Positions 26,625-37,656 of a stretch of DNA of 64,000 nt are shown here, piece after piece (position 1 is the first letter of the stretch; each line of letters begins with the position of its first letter). The stretch spans positions 124,001 to 188,000 of the forward strand of contig NZ_KQ949026.1 in the NCBI RefSeq assembly GCF_001514285.1, written 5' to 3'. The translations under genes and the position numbers were made by a program. Under the pieces are notes generated by a model. It did not search any database. It was given only the letters and a program-made list of their open reading frames with translations, and was not told the DNA's origin. This DNA is from Streptomyces sp. DSM 15324 (GTDB lineage Bacteria; Actinomycetota; Actinomycetes; Streptomycetales; Streptomycetaceae).

Positions 26625-27446
26625 GTGGTCACCCAGGAACAGCGCAAGCGTCAGCTCGCCCGGGAGAAGTTCTTGCGGCAGCAGCAGCGCCGCACGGCCG
26701 CGCGACGCAAGGCGCGCGTGCGCAACTCGGTGATCGCGTCGGTGCTCGGCGTGATCGTGATCGGCAGCCTCACGCTGTACACGACGGGCGTGCTCAAGAA
26801 CGACAAGGACGACAAGTCGAACACGAGCGCGGAGGCGAGCCCGGCCGCGTCGCCGAGCGCGGCGAAGGACCCGTGCGAGAAGGCCGCCGCCGGCTCGGTG
26901 AAGAAGCTGTCGTGGAAGAAGGAGCCGGCGGTCACCATCGACAAGTCGGCCGACTACACGATGAAGCTGGCCACGACCTGCGGTGACATCGACATAGCGC
27001 TGAAGACTGCCGCGGCCCCGCACACGGTCAACTCCTTCGACTTCCTCGCCGGCAAGGGCTACTTCGACCACACGAAGTGCCACCGGCTGACCACCAACGG
27101 GATCTACGTCCTGCAGTGCGGCGACCCCACGGGCAGCGGCAGCGGCGGTCCGGGCTACACCATCCCGGACGAGAACCTGAAGGACAAGAGCCTCAAGGCC
27201 AACACCTACCCGGCGGGCACGGTGGCCATGGCCAACACCGGTCAGGCGCACACCGGCGGCAGCCAGTTCTTCCTGGTCTACCAGGACAGTTCGCTCCCGC
27301 CGAGCTACACCCCGTTCGGTACGGTGTCCGCCGAGGGCATGAAGGTCCTGAAGAAGATCGCCGCCGCGGGTGAGAACACCGGCGCCGGTGACGGTGCCCC
27401 GAACGCGACCGTGGTGATCAACAAGGCGACGGTCACGAAGTCCTGA
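26625..27446 (+). CDS. Membrane-anchored cyclophilin-type peptidyl-prolyl isomerase
   Basis: A 273-residue protein with a basic cytoplasmic N-terminus rich in Gln/Arg (residues 1-34). One membrane helix follows (about 35-55), then an acidic Ser/Ala linker and an extracytoplasmic cyclophilin domain (about 105-270). Domain hallmarks are VNSFDFLAGKGYFDHTKCHRL, MANTGQAHTGGSQFFLVY and a C-terminal GTVSAEGMKVL. The active-site Arg of FHRVI is changed in context (CHRLT retains Arg). GTG start, directly after GAGGAGAGAATCC. Divergent from the hydrolase gene; likely assists folding of secreted proteins. Confidence 0.88.
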   Translation: MVTQEQRKRQLAREKFLRQQQRRTAARRKARVRNSVIASVLGVIVIGSLTLYTTGVLKNDKDDKSNTSAEASPAASPSAAKDPCEKAAAGSVKKLSWKKEPAVTIDKSADYTMKLATTCGDIDIALKTAAAPHTVNSFDFLAGKGYFDHTKCHRLTTNGIYVLQCGDPTGSGSGGPGYTIPDENLKDKSLKANTYPAGTVAMANTGQAHTGGSQFFLVYQDSSLPPSYTPFGTVSAEGMKVLKKIAAAGENTGAGDGAPNATVVINKATVTKS

Positions 27447-27589
27447 CGTCCAGGGCGGCCAACTGCGGAATTCGGTCGCGCTGGATGCGGACAGGCGCCC
27501 CGCCGGTCGCCTATGTTGGCCGTGACGAAACTGTGGACGATGCCCGGGGGCGCCGTAGCCCCTCGGAGGCATCATGTGGAGGAGGCGCT

Positions 27590-28819
27590 GTGAGCAGCGA
27601 CCCGTGGGGCCGCGTCGACGAGACGGGGACCGTGTACGTGCGTACGGCCGACGGAGAGCAGGTCGTCGGTTCCTGGCAGGCGGGCTCCCCCGAGGAGGCC
27701 TTGGCCTACTTCGAGCGCAAGTACGAGGGCCTGGTTGTCGAGATCGGCCTCCTCGAGAAGCGAGTGCAGACGACCGATCTGTCGACGAAGGACGCCCAGG
27801 TCGCCATCGACCACATCCGCGAGCAGGTCGACGCGCATCATGTGGTGGGTGACCTGGACGCGCTGCGGACCCGGCTGGACAAGCTGGTGCAGGCGGTCGA
27901 GTCGCGCCGCGAGGAGCGCAAGCAGCAGCGGGCCAAGCAGTCCGACGAGGCCCGGCACGCCAAGGAGGAGCTGGTCGCCGAGGCGGAGCAGCTCGCGCAG
28001 TCCGACCAGTGGCGGGCGGCCGGCGAGCGGCTGCGGGCCCTGGTGGACACCTGGAAGGGTCTGCCGCGCCTGGACCGCAAGTCCGACGACGAGCTCTGGC
28101 ACCGGTTCTCGCACGCGCGCTCGGCGTTCTCCAAGCGCCGCAAGGCCCACTTCGCGCAGCTGGACGCGCAGCGCGAGGACGCCCGCCGGATCAAGGAGCG
28201 CCTGGTCGCGGAGGCCGAGGCGCTGTCGGGTTCGACGGACTGGGGTCCGACGGCGGCCCGCTACCGCGAGCTGATGGCCGACTGGAAGGCCGCGGGCCGC
28301 GCCCAGCGCGAGCACGAGGACGACCTGTGGAACCGCTTCCGCGGCGCCCAGGACGTGTTCTTCGCGGCGCGCAGCTCGGTCTTCGCCGAGCGGGACGCCG
28401 AACAGACGGAGAATCTGAAGCTCAAGGAGGAGCTGGCCGAGGAGGCCGAGAAGATCCTCCCCGTCACCGACTTGAAGGCGGCGCGTGCCGCGTTCCGCTC
28501 GATCAACGAGCGCTGGGAGGCCGTCGGTCATGTGCCGCGGGACGCCCGGCCGAAGGTCGAGGGCCGGATGCACGCCGTGGAGCGGGCGATCCAGGAGGCC
28601 GAGGAGGCCGAGTGGCGCCGCACCAACCCGGAGGCACGCGCGCGTGCCGAGGGTCTGACCGGCCAGCTCCAGGCCGCGGTGGACAAGCTGCGGGCGCAGA
28701 TCGACCAGGCCCGCGCCCAGGGCAACGCCTCCCGCGCCGACAAGCTGGAGCGCGAGCTGGAGGGCCGCCAGGCCCTGCTGGACCAGGCGCTGAAGGGTCT
28801 GCAGGAGTTCGGCGGCTGA
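27590..28819 (+). CDS. DUF349 domain protein
   Basis: A 409-residue, highly charged, mostly helical protein with repeated DUF349 units, each centred on a W..A...Y..L...WK pattern (for example WRAAGERLRALVDTWKGLPR and WGPTAARYRELMADWKAAGR). A final coiled coil follows. DUF349 proteins are conserved in actinobacteria beside rel; their function is not settled. GTG start after GGAGGAGGCGCT. Convergent with rel, separated by a strong hairpin. Confidence 0.85.
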   Translation: MSSDPWGRVDETGTVYVRTADGEQVVGSWQAGSPEEALAYFERKYEGLVVEIGLLEKRVQTTDLSTKDAQVAIDHIREQVDAHHVVGDLDALRTRLDKLVQAVESRREERKQQRAKQSDEARHAKEELVAEAEQLAQSDQWRAAGERLRALVDTWKGLPRLDRKSDDELWHRFSHARSAFSKRRKAHFAQLDAQREDARRIKERLVAEAEALSGSTDWGPTAARYRELMADWKAAGRAQREHEDDLWNRFRGAQDVFFAARSSVFAERDAEQTENLKLKEELAEEAEKILPVTDLKAARAAFRSINERWEAVGHVPRDARPKVEGRMHAVERAIQEAEEAEWRRTNPEARARAEGLTGQLQAAVDKLRAQIDQARAQGNASRADKLERELEGRQALLDQALKGLQEFGG

Positions 28820-28835
28820 TACCCGCCCCCGCCGA

Positions 28836-28880
28836 CATGAGGAGGGCCCCCGTACACGGTGTACGGGGGCCCTCCTCATG
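28836..28880. terminator. Bidirectional terminator between DUF349 gene and rel
   Basis: A perfect 20-base-pair stem (28836-28855 with 28861-28880) with a five-base loop, midway between two convergent stops (28819 and 28896). No T tract on either side. The length and perfection of the stem imply efficient termination both ways. Confidence 0.85.
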
Positions 28881-28895
28881 CGCCCGCTACGGCCG

Positions 28896-31391
<2,496 letters not shown>

Positions 31392-31441
31392 GAGGACTCC
31401 TCGTGCGCGATCCGGGTCCCCGGTCAGGCTCCGGAGGACCC

Positions 31442-31470
31442 ATCGTAGCGATCCCGGGCCCCCGGATCGC
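31442..31470 (-). promoter_or_regulatory. Putative rel promoter with adjoining inverted repeat
   Basis: On the minus strand TACGAT (31447-31442) resembles a -10 hexamer about 50 bases upstream of the rel TTG. Directly upstream lies the inverted repeat GCGATCC/GGATCGC (31448-31470), occupying the -12 to -35 region. No good -35 hexamer is present, so activator-dependent transcription or an operator is possible. Weak evidence. Confidence 0.4.
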
Positions 31471-31559
31471 CTTCAGGCCGATGTGAGGGCCGTCTACCGA
31501 AGAAACGCGGGAGGCGTGCACCGGATTCCTCACGCATCGTGGCGCAGGCGAACGGCGGC

Positions 31560-31596
31560 GAGGCCCCTCCCCCGCGACGGGCGGGTGAGGGGCCTC
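31560..31596 (-). terminator. Hairpin after the small secreted-protein gene
   Basis: A 16-base-pair stem with one mismatch (31560-31575 with 31581-31596) and a 5-base loop lies between the secreted-protein stop and the rel promoter. It is a likely terminator of the secreted-protein gene. Confidence 0.65.
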
Positions 31597-31600
31597 TCCT

Positions 31601-31651
31601 TTCAGGACCTCAGTGGCGTCAGGACCTCAGGGGCGTCAGGGCCTCAGGGGC
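31601..31651. repeat. Three tandem 17-base repeats
   Basis: Three adjacent copies of a 17-base unit, GTCAGGACCTCAGGGGC, at 31601-31617 (two changes), 31618-31634 (consensus) and 31635-31651 (one change). They lie in the 3' untranslated region of the small secreted-protein gene, before its terminator hairpin. The cause is most simply slippage; a regulatory role is not excluded. Confidence 0.85.
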
Positions 31652-31668
31652 TGACGGCCGCCAGGGTG

Positions 31669-32136
31669 TCAGCGCCACACGAACAGCGAGGCACCCTTGA
31701 CCTTGATCCCCTTCTCGGCGAGCACGTTGCCCCAGGGGACGTTGCGCACTTCGCCACTGGCTCCGCACCCGGCGTCGTACCACTTGACCCGGCCGTTCAC
31801 GAAACCCTTGACCTTGATGCAGGGCCGTCCCCGCTCGGCCTTCCAGGAGTACCCCACCTTGAGGCCCGGCCGGCCGAAGAGGCCGCAGCCGTCGTTGAGC
31901 TCCCGGCTCCACCGGAGCGGGACACCCACGGCCCTGTTCCAGTCGCCGCAGCTGGCGGTGGTCACCTCGACCGCGACCTCGTTCTCCCCGCCCTGCTCGT
32001 CCGGCAGGGGCTGCGGGTCGTTGATGACGACAGCGTCCTCGACGACAGGTGCCGCACTCGAGGGTGAGACGGCGACGGCCAGCGTTGCCATGGACATGAG
32101 AGCTACGGCCCCCGTAGCGATCTTTCGCGAGATCAT
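31669..32136 (-). CDS. Small secreted protein, four cysteines
   Basis: A 155-residue protein with a clear Sec signal peptide (MISRKIATGAVALMSMATLA, cleavage likely after SSAA near residue 29). The mature part is about 125 residues and holds four Cys that could form two disulfides. No family recognised. The ATG at 32136 was preferred over one at 32172 because GGAGGAAAGAG lies just upstream and the signal peptide then starts normally. It is flanked by terminators on both sides, so it is a single-gene unit between apt and rel. Function unknown. Confidence 0.75.
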   Translation of the reverse strand: MISRKIATGAVALMSMATLAVAVSPSSAAPVVEDAVVINDPQPLPDEQGGENEVAVEVTTASCGDWNRAVGVPLRWSRELNDGCGLFGRPGLKVGYSWKAERGRPCIKVKGFVNGRVKWYDAGCGASGEVRNVPWGNVLAEKGIKVKGASLFVWR

Positions 32137-32258
32137 CACAGCTCTTTCCTCCGTTTTCATCGCCCTGGTCATGAGCGACGATCAGTACTCAATCGGATGG
32201 CTGTTCGACCTCGCTAGTGACTTGAGGAACTTCTGAGCTTTGTGGGACTGATGATGAC

Positions 32259-32294
32259 AAAAGGAACGGGCCCTTCCGGAGAAGGACCCGTTCC
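32259..32294 (-). terminator. Rho-independent terminator of the yajC-secDF-apt operon
   Basis: A 14-base-pair stem with one mismatch (32263-32276 with 32281-32294) and tetraloop, followed on the minus strand by TTTT. It begins 21 bases after the apt stop. Ends the yajC-secD-secF-apt transcript. Confidence 0.9.
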
Positions 32295-32314
32295 CTTGTC
32301 GCGTCGGCGCTTGC

Positions 32315-32854
32315 TCAGACAGTGATCAGCGCTTCGAGCGGCGCACCCGCGAGGGCGGTCTCCAGGCGGCCGCGGCCCTGCAGGAACGCCAGCTCCATGA
32401 GTATCGCCACGCCCGCGACCTCGGCGCCGGCGCGGTGGATGAGCTGGATCGCGGCCTCGGCGGTACCGCCGGTGGCCAGCACGTCGTCGACGATCAGGAT
32501 GCGGTCGCCGGAGGTGAGGTCCTCGGCGTGCACCTCGATCTCCGCCGAGCCGTACTCCAGGTCGTAGGCCTGGCTGAGGGTGGCTCCGGGCAGCTTGCCC
32601 GCCTTGCGCACGGGGATGAATCCGAGGCCGGCGCGGACGGCGACCGGGGCGCCCAGGATGAAGCCCCGAGCCTCCAGGCCGACGACCTTGGTGGCGCCGG
32701 TGCGGTCGGCGATCTCGGCGAAGGCGTCGGTGAGCGCGGTGAACGCCGCCGGGTCCGCCAGGAGCGGGGTGATGTCCTTGAACATCACCCCCGGCTCCGG
32801 GTAGTCCGCCACCTCGCGGATACGGCTGAGCAGCAGCTCCTTGATCTCGGTCAT
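32315..32854 (-). CDS. apt: Adenine phosphoribosyltransferase
   Basis: Salvages adenine to AMP with PRPP. The 179-residue protein starts MTEIKELLLSRIREVADYPEPGVMFKDITPL, with EARGFILGAPVA near residue 61 and the PRPP loop ILIVDDVLATGGTA near residues 119-132. ATG start overlapping the secF stop by 4 bases. Last gene of the yajC-secD-secF-apt operon; the sec-apt-rel order is conserved across actinobacteria. Confidence 0.97.
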   Translation of the reverse strand: MTEIKELLLSRIREVADYPEPGVMFKDITPLLADPAAFTALTDAFAEIADRTGATKVVGLEARGFILGAPVAVRAGLGFIPVRKAGKLPGATLSQAYDLEYGSAEIEVHAEDLTSGDRILIVDDVLATGGTAEAAIQLIHRAGAEVAGVAILMELAFLQGRGRLETALAGAPLEALITV

Positions 32855-33951
32855 CGGCGCTTCCCCGAGGCACGGCGGCGGCCGCCGCGCGGGGCGGTCT
32901 GGTCGCGCGGTCCGACGACGGCCGGGGTGGCGTCCTCGTCGTCGTGGAACGTCCCGCGGGCCTCCGCCGCCTCTTCGTCGGCGGTGGCCTGGGCGCGCTT
33001 GGCGAGGACGCGCTTCTTCAGGGCCTTCATCTGCGGCTCGCGCTCCTTGAGGTCGGCGACGAGCGGCGTGGCGATGAAGATCGAGGAGTACGCACCGGCC
33101 GCGAGGCCGACGAACAGCGACAGGGAGATGTCGTTGAGCGTGCCCGCGCCGAGGAAGCCACCGCCGATGAAGAGCAGGCCTGCCACCGGCAGCAGCGCGA
33201 CGACCGTGGTGTTGATGGAGCGGACCAGGGTGCCGTTGATCGAGCGGTTGGCGACCTCGCTGTAGGTGAGGCGGGTCTGCTTGGTGAGGTCCTTCGTCTG
33301 CTCCTTGAGGGAGTCGAAGACGACGACCGTGTCGTACAGCGAGTAACCGAGGATGGTCAGCAGACCGATCACCGTGCCGGGGGTGACCTCGAAGCCCACC
33401 AGGGCGTAGATGCCGACCGTGATGGTGATGTCGTGGATCAGGGCGACGAGCGCCGCGATGGCCATGCGCCACTCGAAGGCGATCGCCAGGTAGATCACGA
33501 CCAGGACCATGAAGATCGCCAGGCCCTGCCACGCCTTGTTGGCGATCTGGTCGCCCCAGCTGGGACCGACGAGGTCGGCGTTGATGTTCTCCGAGTCGAC
33601 CTTCAGGTCCTTGGCGAGCGCATCCTTGATCTGGTCGGACTTGCCGGTGTCCACTCCGGCGATCTGGATGCGCAGCCCGCCCGTGCCGAGCTTCTGCACG
33701 ACCGCGTCATGGCCCGACGCCTCTTCCGCGTACCTCTCGGCCGCCGTCGTCGAGACGGCCGTGTTCGAGGTGGTGAAGACCGCACCGCCCTGGAAGTCGA
33801 TACCCATGTTCAGGCCGCGCACCGCGAGGCCCACGATGGCGGTGATGGTGATCAGGATCGAGATGCCGTACCAGATCTTGCGGTGGCCGATGAAGTCGTA
33901 GCTGACCTCGCCACGGTGCAGTCGGGCGCCGAGGTTGCCGAGTTTCGACAC
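32851..33951 (-). CDS. secF: Protein translocase subunit SecF
   Basis: Partner of SecD that uses the proton gradient to complete export through SecYEG. The 366-residue protein has six membrane helices. The first is near residues 26-46, followed by MGIDFQGGAVF and a periplasmic P1-like domain. The conserved IGLLTILGYSLYDTVVVFDSLKEQ lies in the middle, and the C-terminal tail is charged. Two GTG codons compete. The one at 33951 is 7 bases after AAGGAGG and is preferred; the one at 33957 overlaps the secD stop but is too close to the ribosome site. Confidence 0.95.
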   Translation of the reverse strand: MSKLGNLGARLHRGEVSYDFIGHRKIWYGISILITITAIVGLAVRGLNMGIDFQGGAVFTTSNTAVSTTAAERYAEEASGHDAVVQKLGTGGLRIQIAGVDTGKSDQIKDALAKDLKVDSENINADLVGPSWGDQIANKAWQGLAIFMVLVVIYLAIAFEWRMAIAALVALIHDITITVGIYALVGFEVTPGTVIGLLTILGYSLYDTVVVFDSLKEQTKDLTKQTRLTYSEVANRSINGTLVRSINTTVVALLPVAGLLFIGGGFLGAGTLNDISLSLFVGLAAGAYSSIFIATPLVADLKEREPQMKALKKRVLAKRAQATADEEAAEARGTFHDDEDATPAVVGPRDQTAPRGGRRRASGKRR

Positions 33952-33953
33952 GC

Positions 33954-35726
33954 TCACGCCTCCTTCGTCTCGACGGGGCCGGCGGCAGGACCGGCGGGAC
34001 GGCGGGTACGGCGAAGCGGCGGCTTGGCGCCGAGGCTCTTCGGGTCGAGCCCCGACCACTTGTGGCCGTCCGCGAAGAACTTCCGGCGGGCCAGCAGTGT
34101 CATCAGCGGCTTGGTGAAGAAGAAGACCACGACCACGTCGAGGACGGTGGTCAGACCGAGGGTGAACGCGAAGCCCTGGACCTTGCCGACGGTGACGATG
34201 AACAGCACCGCGGCGGCGAGGAAGGACACGAAGTCCGAGACCAGGACGGTGCGCCGGGCGCGCGGCCAGGCCCGCTCGACGGCGGGACGCAGGGTGCGGC
34301 CCTCGCGGATCTCGTCACGGATGCGTTCGAAGTACACGATGAACGAGTCCGCCGTGATGCCGATGGCGACGATGGCTCCGCAGACGGCGGGCAGATTCAG
34401 GGCGAAGCCAACGGCCGTTCCGAGCAGCGACATGAGCACATAGGTCAAGGCCGCGGAGACGAGCAGCGACGCGATCGCCACCACCGACAGCCCCCGGTAG
34501 TAGAGGACCAGGTAGATCACGACCAGGGCGAGACCGATGGCACCGGCCAGCAGACCGGCGTGCAGCTGCTCGCCACCGAGCGCGGCGGTCACCGTGGTGA
34601 CGCTGTCCTCCTTGAAGGTGAGGGGCAGCGCGCCGTACGACAGGACGTTGGCCAGGTTCTTGGCCTCCTCCTGGTTGAAGCTTCCGGAGATCTCGGCAGT
34701 GCCGGAAAGCGACTGGGTGACATACGGGTTGGAGACGACCTCGCCGTCCAGGACGATCGCGAACTCGTTCTGCGGCGACTGGTTCTGGGCCAGCTTGCCG
34801 GTGATGGCGGCGAACTTCTTGGAGCCCTTGGAGGTGAAGGTCATGGTGACCTTCCACCCGATCGAGCCCTGGGTCGCGTACACGGCTTCGGCCTTGTCGA
34901 CGTCCGTGCCGTCGACCTCGGCCGGGCCGAGGAGATACTTCTGCCACTGCTTCTGCGAGTTCTGGCCGCAGGCCACGGTGGGGTCGGTCGGCTTGGCGAG
35001 CCTGCCCGCGGTGGCACGCTGGGCCTTGTCCACGCAGTTGAGCGCGGTGTACTGCGCCTGCAGTCGGCTGGTGTCCGCGGCGCTGCCACTCGCCGAGGGC
35101 GACGAGCTCGCCTTGCCCGGCGTCGTGGTGGGGCTGGGCGAGGAGTCGGCCTTCAGCGCGTCGGTGAGCGCACGTCCCTGGGAGGTGGCGCTGGGCGAGG
35201 GCTTCGAGGAGCCGGACGGTGACGAGGACGGCTCGCCCTTGCCGGTCGCCTTGTCCGCCGGCGCCGTGGGCTTGCCGCTGGACGAGCCGGTGGCGGACGG
35301 GGTGGGCGCCGCCGCACCGGAGAGGTCAGTGGCGAGGACGGGGCGGAAGTAGAGCTTGGCGGTGGTGCCGACCTGGTCGCGAGCCTCCTTGGAGTTGGTG
35401 CCCTTGGGGATGTTCACGATGATGTTGCGATCGCCCTGGGTCTGGACTTCCGCCTCGGAGACGCCCAGACCGTTGACGCGGCGGTTCATGATGTCGACCG
35501 CGGTGTTCAGATTGGTCTGGTTGATCGCGGATTCCTGGCCGGGCTCGGCGACCGCCCGCAGCGTGATACTCGTACCGCCTGCCAGGTCGATGCCAAGGCG
35601 CGGCTTGGTGTCACCGGAGACGAACATGCCCCCGGTGAGCGCCGCGATGGCGATCAGGATCAGGGCCAGCGAGCGCCCTGGCTTGCTCTGGGCGCTCGCG
35701 CTCCGGCCCTTCTTAGGTGCTGCCAC
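33954..35726 (-). CDS. secD: Protein translocase subunit SecD with low-complexity insertion
   Basis: Proton-driven accessory subunit of the Sec translocon. The 590-residue protein has an N-terminal membrane helix (about 19-37), the signature LGIDLAGGTSITL at 44-56, and a large extracytoplasmic domain. A C-terminal five-helix bundle follows (GAIVAIGITADSFIVYFERIRDE near residue 460). Residues about 136-220 are a Ser/Pro/Thr/Lys/Ala-rich low-complexity insertion in the first extracytoplasmic domain, lengthening it relative to enterobacterial SecD. GTG start. Followed directly by secF. Confidence 0.96.
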   Translation of the reverse strand: MAAPKKGRSASAQSKPGRSLALILIAIAALTGGMFVSGDTKPRLGIDLAGGTSITLRAVAEPGQESAINQTNLNTAVDIMNRRVNGLGVSEAEVQTQGDRNIIVNIPKGTNSKEARDQVGTTAKLYFRPVLATDLSGAAAPTPSATGSSSGKPTAPADKATGKGEPSSSPSGSSKPSPSATSQGRALTDALKADSSPSPTTTPGKASSSPSASGSAADTSRLQAQYTALNCVDKAQRATAGRLAKPTDPTVACGQNSQKQWQKYLLGPAEVDGTDVDKAEAVYATQGSIGWKVTMTFTSKGSKKFAAITGKLAQNQSPQNEFAIVLDGEVVSNPYVTQSLSGTAEISGSFNQEEAKNLANVLSYGALPLTFKEDSVTTVTAALGGEQLHAGLLAGAIGLALVVIYLVLYYRGLSVVAIASLLVSAALTYVLMSLLGTAVGFALNLPAVCGAIVAIGITADSFIVYFERIRDEIREGRTLRPAVERAWPRARRTVLVSDFVSFLAAAVLFIVTVGKVQGFAFTLGLTTVLDVVVVFFFTKPLMTLLARRKFFADGHKWSGLDPKSLGAKPPLRRTRRPAGPAAGPVETKEA

Positions 35727-35810
35727 CTTCTCGTACTCCCTCTCGGGCCGCCTCGCGCCGGGTCAGGGCGGCGGCCATGACATGTAGTCGGGATCCCGTG
35801 CGAGATGCGC

Positions 35811-35853
35811 ACGCCCCGGGGCACACGGATGTGACCCGTGGCCCCGGGGGCGT
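35811..35853 (-). other. Hairpin between yajC and secD
   Basis: Two GC-rich arms (35811-35828 and 35836-35853) pair with a one-base bulge. The hairpin starts right after the yajC stop, in the 129-base gap before secD. It could be a partial terminator or RNA-processing site setting the YajC to SecDF ratio; no T tract. Confidence 0.5.
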
Positions 35854-35855
35854 GA

Positions 35856-36371
35856 CTACTTCTTCGCGTCGGAGTCGCCGTCGGTCTTCTTCGGCTCCTC
35901 GTCGGCCTCGGCCTTCGGGGCCTCGGTCGCGTCGGCCTTCTCCTCTGCCTGGTCCTTCTTGCCGAGGTCGACGGACTTGTCGTCGGAGGCGGCGGCAGCT
36001 TCGTCGGCGGACTCGTCGGCGTCGGCGGGGTCGGTGAGGGAGGAGGCGTCGTCGGGGACGACGTCGGAGTCGGACTTCAGGTCGTGCTCGATGCCGTGGA
36101 CGATGCGGTTGTACTCGTCGTCGGTCAGGACGGCCCCGATCGCGTTCTTCGCGAAGAGCAGTTCCACGCCCGGGCCCGCGTCGAGGAGGACCGTGTCGTC
36201 ACTGACCTCCTTGACCGTCGCGTACATGCCCCCGATCGTGCGGATGCCACTGCCGGGCTGCATCTGGTTCCGCATGTCGGCGGCCTGCTGCTGCTTCTTC
36301 TTGGCCGACCGGGTCATCAGGAACATGGCCCCGATGAGCACGATGAACGGCAGGAGGGTCAAAGGACTCAC
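35856..36371 (-). CDS. yajC: Sec translocon accessory protein YajC with acidic tail
   Basis: Small single-pass membrane partner of SecDF. The 171-residue protein has a membrane helix at residues 4-21, then KKKQQQAADMRNQMQPGSGIRTIGGMYATV, the conserved YajC core. The last 75 residues or so are strongly acidic (Asp/Glu/Ala, alternating with Lys) and are absent from typical YajC of about 110 residues. GTG start. First gene of yajC-secD-secF-apt. Confidence 0.93.
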   Translation of the reverse strand: MSPLTLLPFIVLIGAMFLMTRSAKKKQQQAADMRNQMQPGSGIRTIGGMYATVKEVSDDTVLLDAGPGVELLFAKNAIGAVLTDDEYNRIVHGIEHDLKSDSDVVPDDASSLTDPADADESADEAAAASDDKSVDLGKKDQAEEKADATEAPKAEADEEPKKTDGDSDAKK

Positions 36372-36462
36372 GGGTCGGAACTTCCTTCATGCGACCGCGA
36401 TGGCTGAGCGGCCTGATGGATGGGGGTTGGTTGGTTGCTGCCGACAAAGGCGGCATCGGCGG

Positions 36463-36492
36463 AGTCTAAGCGAGTCCGCGTGCATGGAACAA
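36463..36492 (-). promoter_or_regulatory. Vegetative promoter of the yajC-secDF-apt operon
   Basis: On the minus strand TTGTTC (36492-36487), an 18-base spacer and TAGACT (36468-36463) form a good HrdB-type promoter. Its start would lie about 85 bases upstream of yajC and about 90 bases after the ruvB stop. This separates the sec operon from ruvCAB. Confidence 0.7.
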
Positions 36493-36548
36493 CGCTCAGC
36501 ATGGCACCTGGGTTCCTGGCCTCGCCATTGCCCCCGCCGATGAACCGC

Positions 36549-37613
36549 TCAGGTCCCGAACAGGTCCTGTTGTCCGTTTCCCGCGGCGGTGCGGGGCGGG
36601 GTGAGGCCCAGGTGTGCCCAGGCGGCCGGGGTGGCCACCCGTCCCCGCGGGGTGCGGGCGAGCAGGCCCTCACGCACGAGGAACGGTTCGGCCACCTCTT
36701 CCACGGTCTCACGTTCCTCGCCCACGGCGACGGCGAGCGTGGAGAGACCGACCGGCCCGCCGCCGAACAGCTTCAGCAGCGCCTGGAGGACCGCGCGGTC
36801 GAGGCGGTCGAGGCCACGGGCGTCGACCTCGTAGACGGCGAGGGCCGCCGAGGCGATGTCGCGGGTGACCACACCGTCCGCCTTGACCTGGGCGTAGTCG
36901 CGGACCCGGCGCAGCAGGCGGTTGGCGATCCGGGGCGTGCCGCGGGAGCGGCCGGCGATCTCGGCGGCGCCGGCCGTGTCGATCTCGACGTCGAGCAGAT
37001 GGGCCGAACGGTGGACGACGCGCTGGAGCTCGGCGGGCTCGTAGAACTCCATGTGCGCGGTGAAGCCGAAGCGGTCGCGCAGCGGGGGCGGCAGCAGGCC
37101 CGCGCGGGTGGTGGCGCCGACCAGGGTGAAGGGGGGCAGTTCGAGGGGGATGGCGGTGGCGCCGGGGCCCTTGCCGACGATGACGTCGACGCGGAAGTCC
37201 TCCATGGCCATGTAGAGCATCTCCTCGGCGGGCCGGGACATGCGGTGGATCTCGTCGAGGAAGAGGACCTCGCCCTCCTGGAGGGAGGAGAGGATCGAGG
37301 CGAGGTCGCCGGCGTGCTGGATGGCGGGGCCGGAGGTGATGCGGATGGGGGCGCCCATCTCGGCGGCGATGATCATCGAGAGGGTGGTCTTGCCGAGGCC
37401 GGGGGCGCCGGAGAGCAGCACGTGGTCGGCCGTGGCGCCGCGCGCGCGGGCGGCGCGCAGTACGAGGTCGAGCTGTTCACGCACCTTTTCCTGGCCGATG
37501 AACTCACCCAGGTCCTTGGGGCGCAGGGCGGCCTCGACGGCCTGGTCCTCGCGGTCGGCGACGGAGCCCACCAGCCGCTCGGCGTCGGTGTCGGTCGGGT
37601 CGTCCCAGTTCAT
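36549..37613 (-). CDS. ruvB: Holliday junction helicase motor RuvB
   Basis: AAA+ hexameric motor that drives branch migration with RuvA. The 354-residue protein has RPKDLGEFIGQEKV near residue 31, Walker A GAPGLGKTT near residues 70-78, Walker B FLDEIHRM near residue 118, sensor 1 GATTRAG near residue 168 and the Arg finger region PLRDRFG. A winged-helix C-terminus follows. ATG start. Follows ruvA by 43 bases. Confidence 0.98.
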   Translation of the reverse strand: MNWDDPTDTDAERLVGSVADREDQAVEAALRPKDLGEFIGQEKVREQLDLVLRAARARGATADHVLLSGAPGLGKTTLSMIIAAEMGAPIRITSGPAIQHAGDLASILSSLQEGEVLFLDEIHRMSRPAEEMLYMAMEDFRVDVIVGKGPGATAIPLELPPFTLVGATTRAGLLPPPLRDRFGFTAHMEFYEPAELQRVVHRSAHLLDVEIDTAGAAEIAGRSRGTPRIANRLLRRVRDYAQVKADGVVTRDIASAALAVYEVDARGLDRLDRAVLQALLKLFGGGPVGLSTLAVAVGEERETVEEVAEPFLVREGLLARTPRGRVATPAAWAHLGLTPPRTAAGNGQQDLFGT

Positions 37614-37656
37614 TGATGTGCCTCGGGGGGTGTGGGTCGGCGGGCGCGGTGCGGGG

